Assembly (NCBI GenBank): GCA_963783785.1
Contig: CAWAOQ010000006.1
Coordinates: 568,630 to 632,629, forward strand
Origin: CADEEN01 sp963783785
GTDB taxonomy: Bacteria; Pseudomonadota; Gammaproteobacteria; Burkholderiales; Burkholderiaceae_C
Length of the DNA stretch: 64,000 nucleotides
Reading direction: 5' to 3'
Of this stretch, positions 34,760 through 45,215 are shown one piece after another. The notes under the pieces are model-generated. The model saw only the letters and a list, made by a program, of their open reading frames with translations, did not search any database and was not told the origin of the DNA. The translations under genes were made by a program, and so were the position numbers. Within the stretch, counting starts at the first letter, position 1; every line of letters begins with the position of its first letter.

Positions 34760-36152
34760 CAGGCGCTCCCCTGCGTCAGTGCCTGCACCACGCGCTCCAT
34801 GGCCATGAAGCGCGATCCCTTGACCAGCACCGACGCTGCGGCCGGCAGTTCGGCAACTGCGGCAATCAGCGCCGGCACGTCGGCGAAGTGCCGCGCCGCG
34901 GCGCCGAACGCCTGCGCGGCATGGCTGCTCTGCGCACCGGCACACCACAAGTGCTCGATGCCGCGCTCGCGCGCATAGGCCCCGACCTCGGCGTGGAACG
35001 CCGGGCCGCGGTCACCGACTTCGCCCATGTCGCCGAGCACCAGCAGGCGCGGCGCATGCATCGCCGCCAGCACATCGATCGCGGCGCGCACCGAATCCGG
35101 ATTGGCGTTGTAGCTGTCGTCGACCAGCGCGATGCGCACGCCGTGCAGCGTCGCCGATTTCAACTGCGAGCGGCCCTTCACCGGCACGAAGGCCTCCAGG
35201 CCGTGGCGCACGGCGGCCAGCGGCGCGCCGGCCGCCAGCGCGCAGGCGGTCGCGGCCAGTGCGTTCTTGACGTTGTGCACGCCGGCCAGCCGCAGCGTCA
35301 GCGAGGCCGGGCCGGCGGGCGTGTGCAGCACCAGCGCCCAGTGCGGGCCGGTCTGGTCTTCGACCCACAGCGCGTCGGCCGTGATGTCGGCGGCACCCTG
35401 CAGCGCGAACGTCAGCTGCGGACGCGCGCCGGCCAGGTCGTGCCACAGCGGGGCATGGTCGTCGTCGGCCGGATAGACCGCGGTACCGGCGGCGCCGAGC
35501 ACCTGGATCGCCGCCCCGTTCTCGCGCGCCACCGCGGCGACGCTGGCCATGAACTCCTGGTGCTCGCGCTGCGCGTTGTTGACCAGCGCGATGGTCGGCT
35601 GCGCGATGCGCGCCAGCAGCGCGATCTCGCCCGGGTGGTTCATGCCCAGTTCGACGACGCCGGCACGGTGCCAGCACGTCTGGTCCTGGCGCAGGCGCAA
35701 CAGCGTCAGCGGCACGCCGATGTGGTTGTTGAGGTTGCCCTCGGTGGCGAAGGCGCCGTCGCCGAGCCAGGCGCGCAGGATCGCCGCGATCATCTGCGTC
35801 ACGGTGGTCTTGCCGTTGCTGCCGGTGACCGCGATGAGCGGCAGGTCGAAGCGCGCGCGCCAGCCGGTGGCGAGTCGCTGCAGCGCCAGCAGGCTGTCGG
35901 CCACCAGCAACCCGGGCAGGCCAGCACCGTCGGCGTCGGCCAGGCCGCGCTCGGCCAGCGCCGCCACAGCCCCCTTGGCCCGGGCCTCTGCCAGCATGTC
36001 GTGGCCGTCGAAGCGCTCGCCCTTCAGTGCCACGAACAGATCGCCGGCGCGCAGCGTGCGGGTGTCGCTGTGCACGCGCGTGATCGGCGTCGCGCCGTCG
36101 CCGACGAGCGTCGAGCCCGGCAGCAGCGCATGGGCCTGGGCCAGCGTCATCA

Positions 36153-36156
<4 letters not shown>
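34759..36156 (-). CDS. murF: UDP-MurNAc-tripeptide--D-alanyl-D-alanine ligase
   Basis: 465-residue Mur ligase adding the D-Ala-D-Ala dipeptide. It begins with three consecutive ATG codons (36,156, 36,153, 36,150) behind a perfect AGGAGG, so the exact start is uncertain by two codons. ATP loop AVTGSNGKTTVTQMIAA, GVVELGMNHPGEIA, DDSYNANPDSVRAA and LVKGSRFMAMERVV are all present. The first ATG overlaps the murE stop by four bases. Confidence 0.96.
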
Positions 36157-37652
<1,496 letters not shown>

Positions 37653-37654
37653 GG

Positions 37655-39418
37655 CTAGAAGCTCTCTTGCACCGCGGTCGTGACGATCTGCGGCTTGACG
37701 TCCAGATCCGGCGCCACGCCCATCATCCGCAACGTCTGCTGCACCACCTGGCTGAACACCGGCGCGGCCACGTCGCCGCCGTAGTGCACGCCGTTGTTCG
37801 GCTCGTCGACCATCACCGCAACGACGATGCGCGGGTTCTCGATCGGCGCCATGCCGACGAACCAGGCGCGGTACTTGTCGGTGGTGTAGGCCTTGCCCTC
37901 CTGTTTGTGGGCGGTGCCGGTCTTGCCACCGACCGAGTAACCGATGGTCTGCGCCTTCGGCGCGGTGCCGCCGGGGCCGGCAGCCAGGCGCAGCATTTCG
38001 CGCACCGCGCGCGCCGTCTCGGGCTTGATCACGCGCAGCCCGGCCGGCGGCGCCGTCTGCTGCAGCATCGACACCGGGATCACCTCGCCGTCGCGGGCAA
38101 ACACGGTGTAGGCACGTGCCAGCTGAAACAGGCTCGTCGACAGGCCGTAGCCGTAGCTCATCGTCGCCTGCTCGATCGGCCGCCAGCTCTTGTAGGGCCG
38201 CAGCCGGCCGGTCACCGCGCCGGGGAACTGCAACTGCGGCTTCTGGCCGAAGCCGACCTGCGAGTACAGCTCCCACATCTCGCGCCGGTCCATCTGCATC
38301 GCCAGCTTCACGGTGCCGACGTTGCTCGACTTCTGGATCACCTCGGCGACGGTCAGCACGCCATGCGGGTGGGCGTCGCGGATCGTGCTGCCGGTGATGG
38401 TGATCGAGCCGGGCGCGGTCTGGATCGGCGTGGTCGGCGTCACGCGGCCACTCTCGAGGGCCCAGGCGACGACGAACGGCTTCATCGTCGAGCCGGGCTC
38501 GAAGGTGTCGGTCAGCGCCCGGTTGCGCAGTTGTGCGCCGGTCAGGTTGCGCCGCTCGGCCGGGTTGAAGCTCGGGTAGTTCGCCAGCGCCAGCACCTCG
38601 CCGCTCTGGACATCGAGCACGACCACGCTGCCGGCCTTGGCCTTGTGTTCGGCCACCGCATCGCGCACGCGCTGGTAGGCGAAGAACTGCACCTTGGCAT
38701 CGACCGCCAGCGTGATGTCCAGGCCGTGGCTGGGATCGACCTGGTCGCCGATGGCTTCGACCACCCGGCCCAGCCGGTCCTTGACCACCATGCGCGAACC
38801 GTCGCGCCCCTGCAAGTCCTTCTGGAAGGCGAGCTCGATGCCCTCCTGGCCGTGGTCCTCGACGTCGGTGAAGCCGACCAGGTGCGCCGCCGCCTCGCCC
38901 TCGGGGTACTTGCGCCGGTATTCGCGGGTCTGGTAGATGCCCTTGATGCCGAGCGCCTGCACCTGCTGCCACACCGGTTCGTCGATCTGGCGCTTGAGCC
39001 AGGCGAAGCGGGCGTTCGGGTCGGCGAGCTTCTTCTCCAGTTCGGCCGCGGGCAGCGCGAGCAGCTTGGCCAGCTGGCGAATCTGCTCCCTGGTGGCCTG
39101 CACGTCCTTCGGGATGGCCCAGACCGACGGCACCGACACCGAGGTGGCCAGCAACGCGCCGTGGCGATCGGTGATGCGGCCGCGGCTGGCCGGCAATTCG
39201 AGCTCGTGCGCGTAGCGTTTCTCGCCCTGCTCGAGGTAGAAGTCGTTGTTGACGATCTGGATCGTGACCGCGCGACCGATCAGCACGCACGAACCCAGCC
39301 CGACCAGCGCAACCAGCAGCTTGCTGCGCCACGGCGGCGTCTTCGAGGCCAGCAACGGGCTCGACGAGTAGCTGACGCTGCGCGCCGCGGCGCCGCCCTG
39401 GCGACGACCGAGCTTCAC
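37655..39418 (-). CDS. ftsI: Septal transpeptidase FtsI (penicillin-binding protein 3)
   Basis: 587-residue class B PBP that crosslinks septal peptidoglycan. Start GTG at 39,418 overlapping the ftsL stop. Short cytoplasmic tail, one helix (LLVALVGLGSCVLIGRAV), the pedestal starting RGRITDRHGALLATS, then the transpeptidase domain: active-site serine in EPGSTMKPFVVAW near residue 313, SSN in IQKSSNVGTVKLA and KTGT in GGKTGTAHKQ. All three catalytic motifs are intact. FtsW, its partner polymerase, is encoded in the same operon. Confidence 0.96.
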   Translation of the reverse strand: MKLGRRQGGAAARSVSYSSSPLLASKTPPWRSKLLVALVGLGSCVLIGRAVTIQIVNNDFYLEQGEKRYAHELELPASRGRITDRHGALLATSVSVPSVWAIPKDVQATREQIRQLAKLLALPAAELEKKLADPNARFAWLKRQIDEPVWQQVQALGIKGIYQTREYRRKYPEGEAAAHLVGFTDVEDHGQEGIELAFQKDLQGRDGSRMVVKDRLGRVVEAIGDQVDPSHGLDITLAVDAKVQFFAYQRVRDAVAEHKAKAGSVVVLDVQSGEVLALANYPSFNPAERRNLTGAQLRNRALTDTFEPGSTMKPFVVAWALESGRVTPTTPIQTAPGSITITGSTIRDAHPHGVLTVAEVIQKSSNVGTVKLAMQMDRREMWELYSQVGFGQKPQLQFPGAVTGRLRPYKSWRPIEQATMSYGYGLSTSLFQLARAYTVFARDGEVIPVSMLQQTAPPAGLRVIKPETARAVREMLRLAAGPGGTAPKAQTIGYSVGGKTGTAHKQEGKAYTTDKYRAWFVGMAPIENPRIVVAVMVDEPNNGVHYGGDVAAPVFSQVVQQTLRMMGVAPDLDVKPQIVTTAVQESF

Positions 39419-39702
39419 TTCGCCGCCCCCGATGCGGCGTCGTCATCGTGCACGTACACCGTCACGGCCGGCGTGGCCGTGCGCATGGCCAGCTTCTCGC
39501 GCGCAGTGCGCTCGACGCGCAGGCTGGTGGCCTGGGCCTCGCGCTCGGCCTCCAGGCGCTTGGATTCGGTATCGAGCCGCGCGGCCTCGTTCTTCGCCTT
39601 GTCGAGTTCGGCGAACAGGCGCCGCGAGTCGTACGCGGTGCGCACCAGGTACAGGCTGCTCGCCAGCAGCGCGAGGACGAGGATCATGTTGAGCCGCGTC
39701 AT
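39415..39702 (-). CDS. ftsL: Cell division protein FtsL
   Basis: 95 residues: a single helix at the N-terminus (LNMILVLALLASSLYLVRTA) followed by a charged coiled-coil segment (ELDKAKNEAARLDTESKRLE) and a short periplasmic tail. FtsL pairs with FtsB and FtsQ in the divisome. Sequence conservation is low in this family; the call rests on size, topology and position between rsmH and ftsI, with 4-bp overlaps on both sides. Confidence 0.92.
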   Translation of the reverse strand: MTRLNMILVLALLASSLYLVRTAYDSRRLFAELDKAKNEAARLDTESKRLEAEREAQATSLRVERTAREKLAMRTATPAVTVYVHDDDAASGAAK

Positions 39703-40640
39703 GCCACCGCCGTCCGCTCGGCCACGCGCAGGATCGCCGAACGCGAGCGCGGGTTGCCGGCGATCTCCTGGGCACCCGGCTTGATGCGCGCGATGGCGTT
39801 CAGACGCACCGGCCGCGGCGCGGCGAACGGCGCGCGGCGGTCGAACTCGCTCCTGCTTTCGCGGGCGATGAAGGTCTTGACGATGCGGTCCTCGAGCGAG
39901 TGAAACGCGATCACGGCCAGGCGTCCTTGGGGTTTGAGCAGCGCGAGTGCGACGGTCAGGGCCTGTTCGAGGGCCTCAAGCTCGGCGTTGACGAAAATCC
40001 GAAGAGCTTGAAATGTGCGCGTTGCAGGGTCCTGGCCCGCTTCGCGGGTACGGACCGCACGAGCCACGAGCTGGGAAAGTTCAGCCGTGGTTCGAACTGG
40101 ATGCCCGCCCTCGCGCCGAGCAACAACCGCCTTTGCAATCTGAACAGCAAACCGTTCTTCACCATAGTCGCGTATCACCTCGGCGAGGGTCCGCTCGTCA
40201 GCGCGGGCCAGGAAATCCGCGGCGCTCTCGCCGCGGGTCGGATCCATGCGCATGTCCAGCGGGCCGTCGAAACGGAAGCTGAAGCCACGCGCCGGGTCGT
40301 CGATCTGCGGCGAGCTGACGCCCAGATCGAGCAGCACGCCGTCGACCTTGTCGATACCGAGCGAGGCGAGCAGCGTCGGCATCTCCGCGAAGTTGGCGTG
40401 GTGGATGGAAAAACGCGGGTCGTCGACCCGCGTGGCACCGGCGGTAGCCGCCGCTACCGCCGCCGGGTCGCGGTCCAGCGCCACCAGCCGGCCCGCCGGC
40501 GCCAGACGTTCGAGCAGCAGGCGCGAATGGCCGCCGCGGCCGAAGGTGCCGTCGACATAGATGCCCGACGGCGAAGTCACCAGCGCGTCGATCGCTTCGT
40601 GGAGCAGGACGGTGGTGTGCTGCCATGATGCTGCGTTCAC
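39699..40640 (-). CDS. rsmH: 16S rRNA m4C1402 methyltransferase RsmH (MraW)
   Basis: 313-residue SAM-dependent methyltransferase modifying C1402 in the ribosomal P site. GTG start at 40,640. Family marks: HTTVLLHEAIDAL, YVDGTFGRGGHSRLLLE (SAM loop), LLDLGVSSPQIDDPARGFS, MRMDPTRGESAADFL, and FHSLEDRIVKTF near the end. It lies seven bases after mraZ and overlaps ftsL by four bases. Confidence 0.97.
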   Translation of the reverse strand: MNAASWQHTTVLLHEAIDALVTSPSGIYVDGTFGRGGHSRLLLERLAPAGRLVALDRDPAAVAAATAGATRVDDPRFSIHHANFAEMPTLLASLGIDKVDGVLLDLGVSSPQIDDPARGFSFRFDGPLDMRMDPTRGESAADFLARADERTLAEVIRDYGEERFAVQIAKAVVARREGGHPVRTTAELSQLVARAVRTREAGQDPATRTFQALRIFVNAELEALEQALTVALALLKPQGRLAVIAFHSLEDRIVKTFIARESRSEFDRRAPFAAPRPVRLNAIARIKPGAQEIAGNPRSRSAILRVAERTAVA

Positions 40641-40647
40641 CCCACCC

Positions 40648-41076
40648 TCACATCACGTGGTCACGCAGCACATCGGGCATGCCGGCCGCCAGCACCGTCG
40701 CCTCATGGGCGTCGTGGCGAACCTTGTCCCACAACTCGAAGCGCGAGCCCATGCCCACCAGCAGCACATCGCGTTCGATGCCGGCCCACTCGCGCAGTTC
40801 AGGCGCGATCAGCACGCGCGAGGCGCTGTCGATCTGCACGTCCATCGCGCTGCCGATGAAGATGCGGCGCCAGTCTTCGGCCGACATCGGCAGTGCCAGC
40901 AGCTTGGCGCGAAAGGCCTCCCAGGCCGGACGCGGGAACACCAGCAGGCAGCGCTTGGGGTGCTTGGTCACGGTCAGCCGGTCGTCGGCAACCGCCTTCA
41001 GGATGTCGCGGTGACGGGCAGGCACGGTCATGCGACCCTTGCCATCGAGAAAAAGCCCCGCCCCGCCCTGAAACAC
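40648..41076 (-). CDS. mraZ: Transcriptional regulator MraZ
   Basis: First gene of the dcw cluster. Two AbrB-like halves are visible: FLDGKGRMTVPARHRDIL and IDSASRVLIAPELREWAGI. Starting at the GTG at 41,076 (FQGGAGLFLDGKG) gives 142 residues, the usual betaproteobacterial length and start. A GTG at 41,100 would add eight residues but lies inside the putative operator. MraZ represses its own operon by binding direct repeats just upstream, and such repeats are present at 41,094-41,123. Confidence 0.94.
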   Translation of the reverse strand: MFQGGAGLFLDGKGRMTVPARHRDILKAVADDRLTVTKHPKRCLLVFPRPAWEAFRAKLLALPMSAEDWRRIFIGSAMDVQIDSASRVLIAPELREWAGIERDVLLVGMGSRFELWDKVRHDAHEATVLAAGMPDVLRDHVM

Positions 41077-41093
41077 GAATTCAGTCACCCGCC

Positions 41094-41123
41094 GCCCCAC
41101 AAACTTGCACTTTTCCCCACTTT
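41094..41123 (-). promoter_or_regulatory. Putative MraZ operator: three 10-bp direct repeats
   Basis: On the minus strand three abutting decamers read AAAGTGGGGA, AAAGTGCAAG and TTTGTGGGGC, sharing AAAGTGGGG-like cores at exact 10-bp spacing. MraZ of several bacteria binds direct repeats of this GTGGG type upstream of its own gene. The repeats overlap the proposed -10 hexamer, which fits autorepression. The assignment is by resemblance. Confidence 0.6.
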
Positions 41124-41147
41124 AGCGGAGGGCTGCGGGCCGGTCAA
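41119..41147 (-). promoter_or_regulatory. Putative promoter of the dcw cluster (Pmra)
   Basis: On the minus strand TTGACC at 41,147-41,142 and TAAAGT at 41,124-41,119 are separated by exactly 17 bp, a good sigma-70 arrangement about 45 bp upstream of the mraZ start. The -10 overlaps the first MraZ-like repeat. The rest of the 314-bp gap between mraZ and the divergent NnrU-like gene holds an AT-rich stretch near 41,160-41,210 but no gene that I can see. Confidence 0.5.
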
Positions 41148-41390
41148 CGCCGAACAGGCGGAAAAATCAATAAAATCAAGTACTTATAAACGACTTCTCA
41201 TTCCGTCTTTCTGACTTGGAAGTCGTTGAAAAACAAAGACATGTGCGTGACATCGAAAGTGTTACCTCAGGTGATCGTCACACCCTGGGACTTTCCACAA
41301 TAGCGGCCCGACAACAGGGGCGCCAGACGCCGGGCACTTTCGACCGCCGAGCGAGAATGCGCCACCTCGTTGCCTCCGAAAGTGCCCGCC

Positions 41391-41969
41391 ATGACCCTGC
41401 TGATCGTCGGCCTGCTGCTGTTTCTCGGTGTGCACTCGGTGCGCATCGTCGCCGAGGACTTTCGCAGCGCGCAGATCGCGCGCCTGGGCCAGAACGGCTG
41501 GAAGAGCCTGTATTCGCTGGCCTCGATCGCCGGCTTCGCACTGATCGTCTGGGGCTTCGGCGTGGCGCGGCAGCAGCCGGTCGTGCTGTGGCCGACGCCG
41601 ACCTGGCTGCGTCACCTCGCGTCACTGCTGACGCTGGTGTCGTTCGTGCTCGTGGCCGCGGCCTACGTGCCCGCCAACGGCATCAAGGCGCGCCTGCGCC
41701 ACCCGATGGTGCTCGGCGTGAAGGCCTGGGCGCTGGCACACCTGATCGCCAACAACACGCTCGCCGAGGTGCTGCTGTTCGGCAGCTTCCTGGTCTGGGC
41801 GGTGTTCAGCTACCGCGCGGCGAAGGCGCGCGACCGTGCCGCCGCCACGAGCGTCGCCCCCGGCATGGCCTCACGCACGCTGGCCACCGTCGTCGTGGGC
41901 ATCGCCGCCTGGGCCGGATTCACGTTCTGGGCCCATGCGGCACTGATCGGGGTCCGCCCGCTGGCCTGA
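41391..41969 (+). CDS. NnrU-like integral membrane protein
   Basis: 192 residues with about five membrane helices. It begins TLLIVGLLLFLGVHSVRIVA, and RHPMVLGVKAWALAHLIANN near residue 103 is the NnrU family core with its histidines. The family was first noted near nitric-oxide reductase genes in denitrifiers and is related to isoprenoid-type membrane methyltransferases; the reaction is unknown. No denitrification gene lies in this window, so a nitrogen role is not supported by context. It is divergent from the dcw operon and convergent with the RND pump. Confidence 0.85.
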   Translation: MTLLIVGLLLFLGVHSVRIVAEDFRSAQIARLGQNGWKSLYSLASIAGFALIVWGFGVARQQPVVLWPTPTWLRHLASLLTLVSFVLVAAAYVPANGIKARLRHPMVLGVKAWALAHLIANNTLAEVLLFGSFLVWAVFSYRAAKARDRAAATSVAPGMASRTLATVVVGIAAWAGFTFWAHAALIGVRPLA

Positions 41970-41991
41970 TCGGGCGCCGCGGGTCGCGGCG

Positions 41992-44900
41992 TCACACGGC
42001 CGCCGCGCGCTGCGCGCGGTGGCGACGCCGGGCGGGCCAGCCCGCCAGCCACTTCAACCCGCGCCAGACGGCGCGCACCAGCACCAGCGTCAGCAGCGCC
42101 TCGACCAGCGTCGCGACGAAGGCGAAGAACGGATTCCAGCGCTGCTCGCGGGCATGGAACTTGGCCAGTGCACGATCGCGCGAGATCTCGATCGAATCGT
42201 AGAAGCTCGGGATCACCAGCAGCGTCAGCAGCGTCGAGGTGATGGTGCCGCCGATGATCGCCACCGCCATCGGTCGGTAGAACTCGCTGCCCTCGCCGAT
42301 GCCGATGGCCACCGGCAGCATGCCGGCGATCAGCGCGATGGTGGTCATCAGGATCGGGCGCAGGCGCTTGCGGCCGGCCGTCATCAGTGCCTCTTCGCGC
42401 TCGACCCCGGCGGCCTCCTGCACCCGCGTGGCATCGAGCAGCAGGATGGCGTTCTTGGCCACCAGGCCCATCAGCATGATCACGCCGATGAAGCTCATCA
42501 GGTTCAGCGTGCCGCGGGTGGCCAGCAGCGCCAGCACCACGCCGATCAGCGACAGCGGCAGCGACAGCATCACCGGCAGCGGCGCGGTGAACGAGCCGAA
42601 CTGCATCACCAGAATCAGGTACATCAGCGCGACGCCCATCACCAGCGCGATCGTCATCTCGCGAAACACCTCCTGCTGGTCGCGCGAGGCCCCGGCCAGC
42701 TCGATGCCGTAGCCGGGCGGGAAGTCGATCGCGTTGGCGATCTTCAGCGCATCGGCCGTGACCTCGCCCGACGAGCGCCCCTGCGCGTTGGCCGTGACCG
42801 CGATCGTGCGCTTGCCGTCGGCATGCTGGATCTGGCTCGGCCCCTTGCCGATCGTGACGGTGGCGATCTGGTCCAGCGGCACGATCTGGCCGCCGCCGGC
42901 CACCGCGATCGGCAGCCGCTCGATGTTGCTGGCGTCGACGCGATCCTCGGGCGCCAGGCGCACCGCGACGTCGCGGGTTTCGCCGGCCGGGTCGACCCAG
43001 TCGCCGACCTCGACGCCGGCGAATGCGACGCGCAGGGCCTGCGCCGCATCGGCCGCCGAGATGCCGAGTGCGTTGGCAAGGCCGCGGTCGAGCTCGATCT
43101 TCAACTCGTCCTGCGGGTCCTGTTCCGACAGGCCGACGTCCACCGCACCGGGCACCTGGCGCAGCCTGGCCATGAAGCCGTTGGTGATCTCCAGCAGCTT
43201 GCGCGAGTCGGCGCCGTTGAAGCGGATCTGCACCGGCTTCTGCGCGCCCAGGTTGAAGTCCTCCAGCACCGTGTACTCGGCGCCGACCAGCCGCGCGGTC
43301 AACGCGCGCAGGTCCTGCGCGATCGCGTCGTTCGCGCGCTTGCGCGTGGTGCTCTTGCCGATGTCGACGTAGACGCGGCCGCCACCGGGGTTGACAGAAC
43401 TGTTGGTGGCCTTGGTCTCGGGCAGCGTGCGCGCCAGCATCGCCGCCCCCTCGACCTTGGCGCGCGCGTAGTTGAGGCTCGACGAGGCGGGCGCGCGCAC
43501 CTCGATCGCCAGCATGCCCGGGTCCGATCGCGGCAGGAAGCTCGAGCCGCCGAACTTCATCTGCAGGCCCAGCGCGCCGAGCAGGCTCGCCAGCGCGATC
43601 AGGAACATCCACCGGCGATGGTGCAGGGCCCAGGCGATGACGCGCCCGTAACGATCGGCCTGATGGTCGAACCAGGCGTTGAAGCGCTGCAGCCACAGGC
43701 TGATGCCGCGCCTGGGCACGGCGTGGTGGCCGACCGGATCGCCCCAGTAGGCCGACAGCATCGGGTCGAGCGTGAACGAGATGAACAGGCTGACCAGCAC
43801 CGAGGCGACCACGGTGATCCCGAACGGGCGGAACCACTCGCCCGAGACGCCGGGCATGAAGGCCACCGGCGCGAACACCGCGACGATCGAGAAGGTCGTC
43901 GCGGCCACCGCCAGGCCGATCTCCGCGGTGCCGTTCAGGGCCGCGGTGCGGCGGTCTTCGCCGCGCTCCATGTGACGAACGATGTTCTCGCGCACGACGA
44001 TGGCATCGTCGATCAGCACGCCGATCGCCAGCGACAGCCCCAGCAGGCTCATGAAGTTCAGCGTGAAACCCGCCAGCCAGACGGCGATGAAGGCGGCCAC
44101 CACCGAGGTCGGCAGCGACAGTGCGGTGATCAGCGTCGAGCGCCAGGAATTGAGGAAGATGTAGACCACCAGCACCGTCAGGCCGGCGCCGAACACCAGC
44201 GCATGCACGACGTTGTCGAGGCTGTTCTGCGCTTCCTCGCCGCCGTCCTGCGTGATCTCGAGCGTGGTGCCCTCCGGCAGCGTCTTCGCAATCTCGGCGG
44301 CGAGCTTGCGCACGTCGTTGGCCACGCTGACCGTGCTGGCGTCGCGCGAGCGCGTGATCGAAAGCCCGACGTTGGGATGACCGTTGCGGATCGAGTAGCT
44401 GGTCTGCTCGGCAAAGCCGTCGGCCACGCTGGCCACCTGGCCCAGGCGCAACAGCTCGTTGCCGCGCCGGCGAACGACGATCTGCTCGAACTCGGCCGGC
44501 GATTCGATGCGCCCGAGCAGGCGGATGCTCTGGTCTTCCAGTTCGCCGCGCACCTTGCCGACCGGCGCGGCGGTGTTCTGCGCCCGCAGCGCGGCCACCA
44601 CTTCGGTCACCGAGACCGAGAACTCGCGCAGCTTCTCGGCATGCAGCAGCACCGACAGCTCGCGCCGCAGCGCGCCGTTGACGTCGACCGTGGCCACGCC
44701 GGGAATGCCGCGAAACCTGTCGGCCAGCTCGTCTTCGGCCAGGCGCGAGATCGCGGCGTGGCTCTGGCGCGTGGACGACAGCGCCAGTTGCACGATCGGC
44801 TGCGCGCCGGGGTCCACCCGCGTCAGCACAGGCTCGCGAATCTCGCTGGGCAGCTTGTGGCGCACGGTGCCGATGGCGTTGCGCACCTCGTCGGCGGCTT

Positions 44901-45207
44901 CGACCATGTTCTTGTCGAAGTTGAAGGTCATCAGCACCCGCGCGTTGCCCTCGCTGGCGGTGGACCGCACCTGGTCGACGCCGGCAATCGTCTGCAGCGA
45001 TTTCTCGATGCGATCGATCACCTCGCGCTCGACCGACTCGGGCGACGCGCCGGGGTAGGGCACGTTGACCACCAGCACCGGCTGCTCGACGTCGGGGATC
45101 TGGTTGACGCGCAGCTTGGACAGCGCAAGCAGGCCCAGGCCCATCAGCGCGAGGATGATCACCAGCGTGGCGACCGGCCGCTTGATGCTGAAGTCCGACA
45201 GGAACAT
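41992..45207 (-). CDS. RND efflux pump inner-membrane transporter (AcrB/MexB family)
   Basis: 1,071 residues from ATG at 45,207. Twelve-helix resistance-nodulation-division transporter exporting drugs or organic compounds with proton import. N-terminus FLSDFSIKRPVATLVIILAL; the helix-4 relay SLAIGVLIDDAIVVREN contains the two adjacent Asp residues needed for proton transfer; large periplasmic loops, and the second-half motif GVIMLMGLVAKNAILLLDA. The frame continues open upstream into the adaptor, but a membrane start here plus a TAG nine bases upstream in another frame show two separate genes. No outer-membrane channel gene is adjacent. Confidence 0.93.
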   Translation of the reverse strand: MFLSDFSIKRPVATLVIILALMGLGLLALSKLRVNQIPDVEQPVLVVNVPYPGASPESVEREVIDRIEKSLQTIAGVDQVRSTASEGNARVLMTFNFDKNMVEAADEVRNAIGTVRHKLPSEIREPVLTRVDPGAQPIVQLALSSTRQSHAAISRLAEDELADRFRGIPGVATVDVNGALRRELSVLLHAEKLREFSVSVTEVVAALRAQNTAAPVGKVRGELEDQSIRLLGRIESPAEFEQIVVRRRGNELLRLGQVASVADGFAEQTSYSIRNGHPNVGLSITRSRDASTVSVANDVRKLAAEIAKTLPEGTTLEITQDGGEEAQNSLDNVVHALVFGAGLTVLVVYIFLNSWRSTLITALSLPTSVVAAFIAVWLAGFTLNFMSLLGLSLAIGVLIDDAIVVRENIVRHMERGEDRRTAALNGTAEIGLAVAATTFSIVAVFAPVAFMPGVSGEWFRPFGITVVASVLVSLFISFTLDPMLSAYWGDPVGHHAVPRRGISLWLQRFNAWFDHQADRYGRVIAWALHHRRWMFLIALASLLGALGLQMKFGGSSFLPRSDPGMLAIEVRAPASSSLNYARAKVEGAAMLARTLPETKATNSSVNPGGGRVYVDIGKSTTRKRANDAIAQDLRALTARLVGAEYTVLEDFNLGAQKPVQIRFNGADSRKLLEITNGFMARLRQVPGAVDVGLSEQDPQDELKIELDRGLANALGISAADAAQALRVAFAGVEVGDWVDPAGETRDVAVRLAPEDRVDASNIERLPIAVAGGGQIVPLDQIATVTIGKGPSQIQHADGKRTIAVTANAQGRSSGEVTADALKIANAIDFPPGYGIELAGASRDQQEVFREMTIALVMGVALMYLILVMQFGSFTAPLPVMLSLPLSLIGVVLALLATRGTLNLMSFIGVIMLMGLVAKNAILLLDATRVQEAAGVEREEALMTAGRKRLRPILMTTIALIAGMLPVAIGIGEGSEFYRPMAVAIIGGTITSTLLTLLVIPSFYDSIEISRDRALAKFHAREQRWNPFFAFVATLVEALLTLVLVRAVWRGLKWLAGWPARRRHRAQRAAAV

Positions 45208-45215
45208 GCCGCGCC

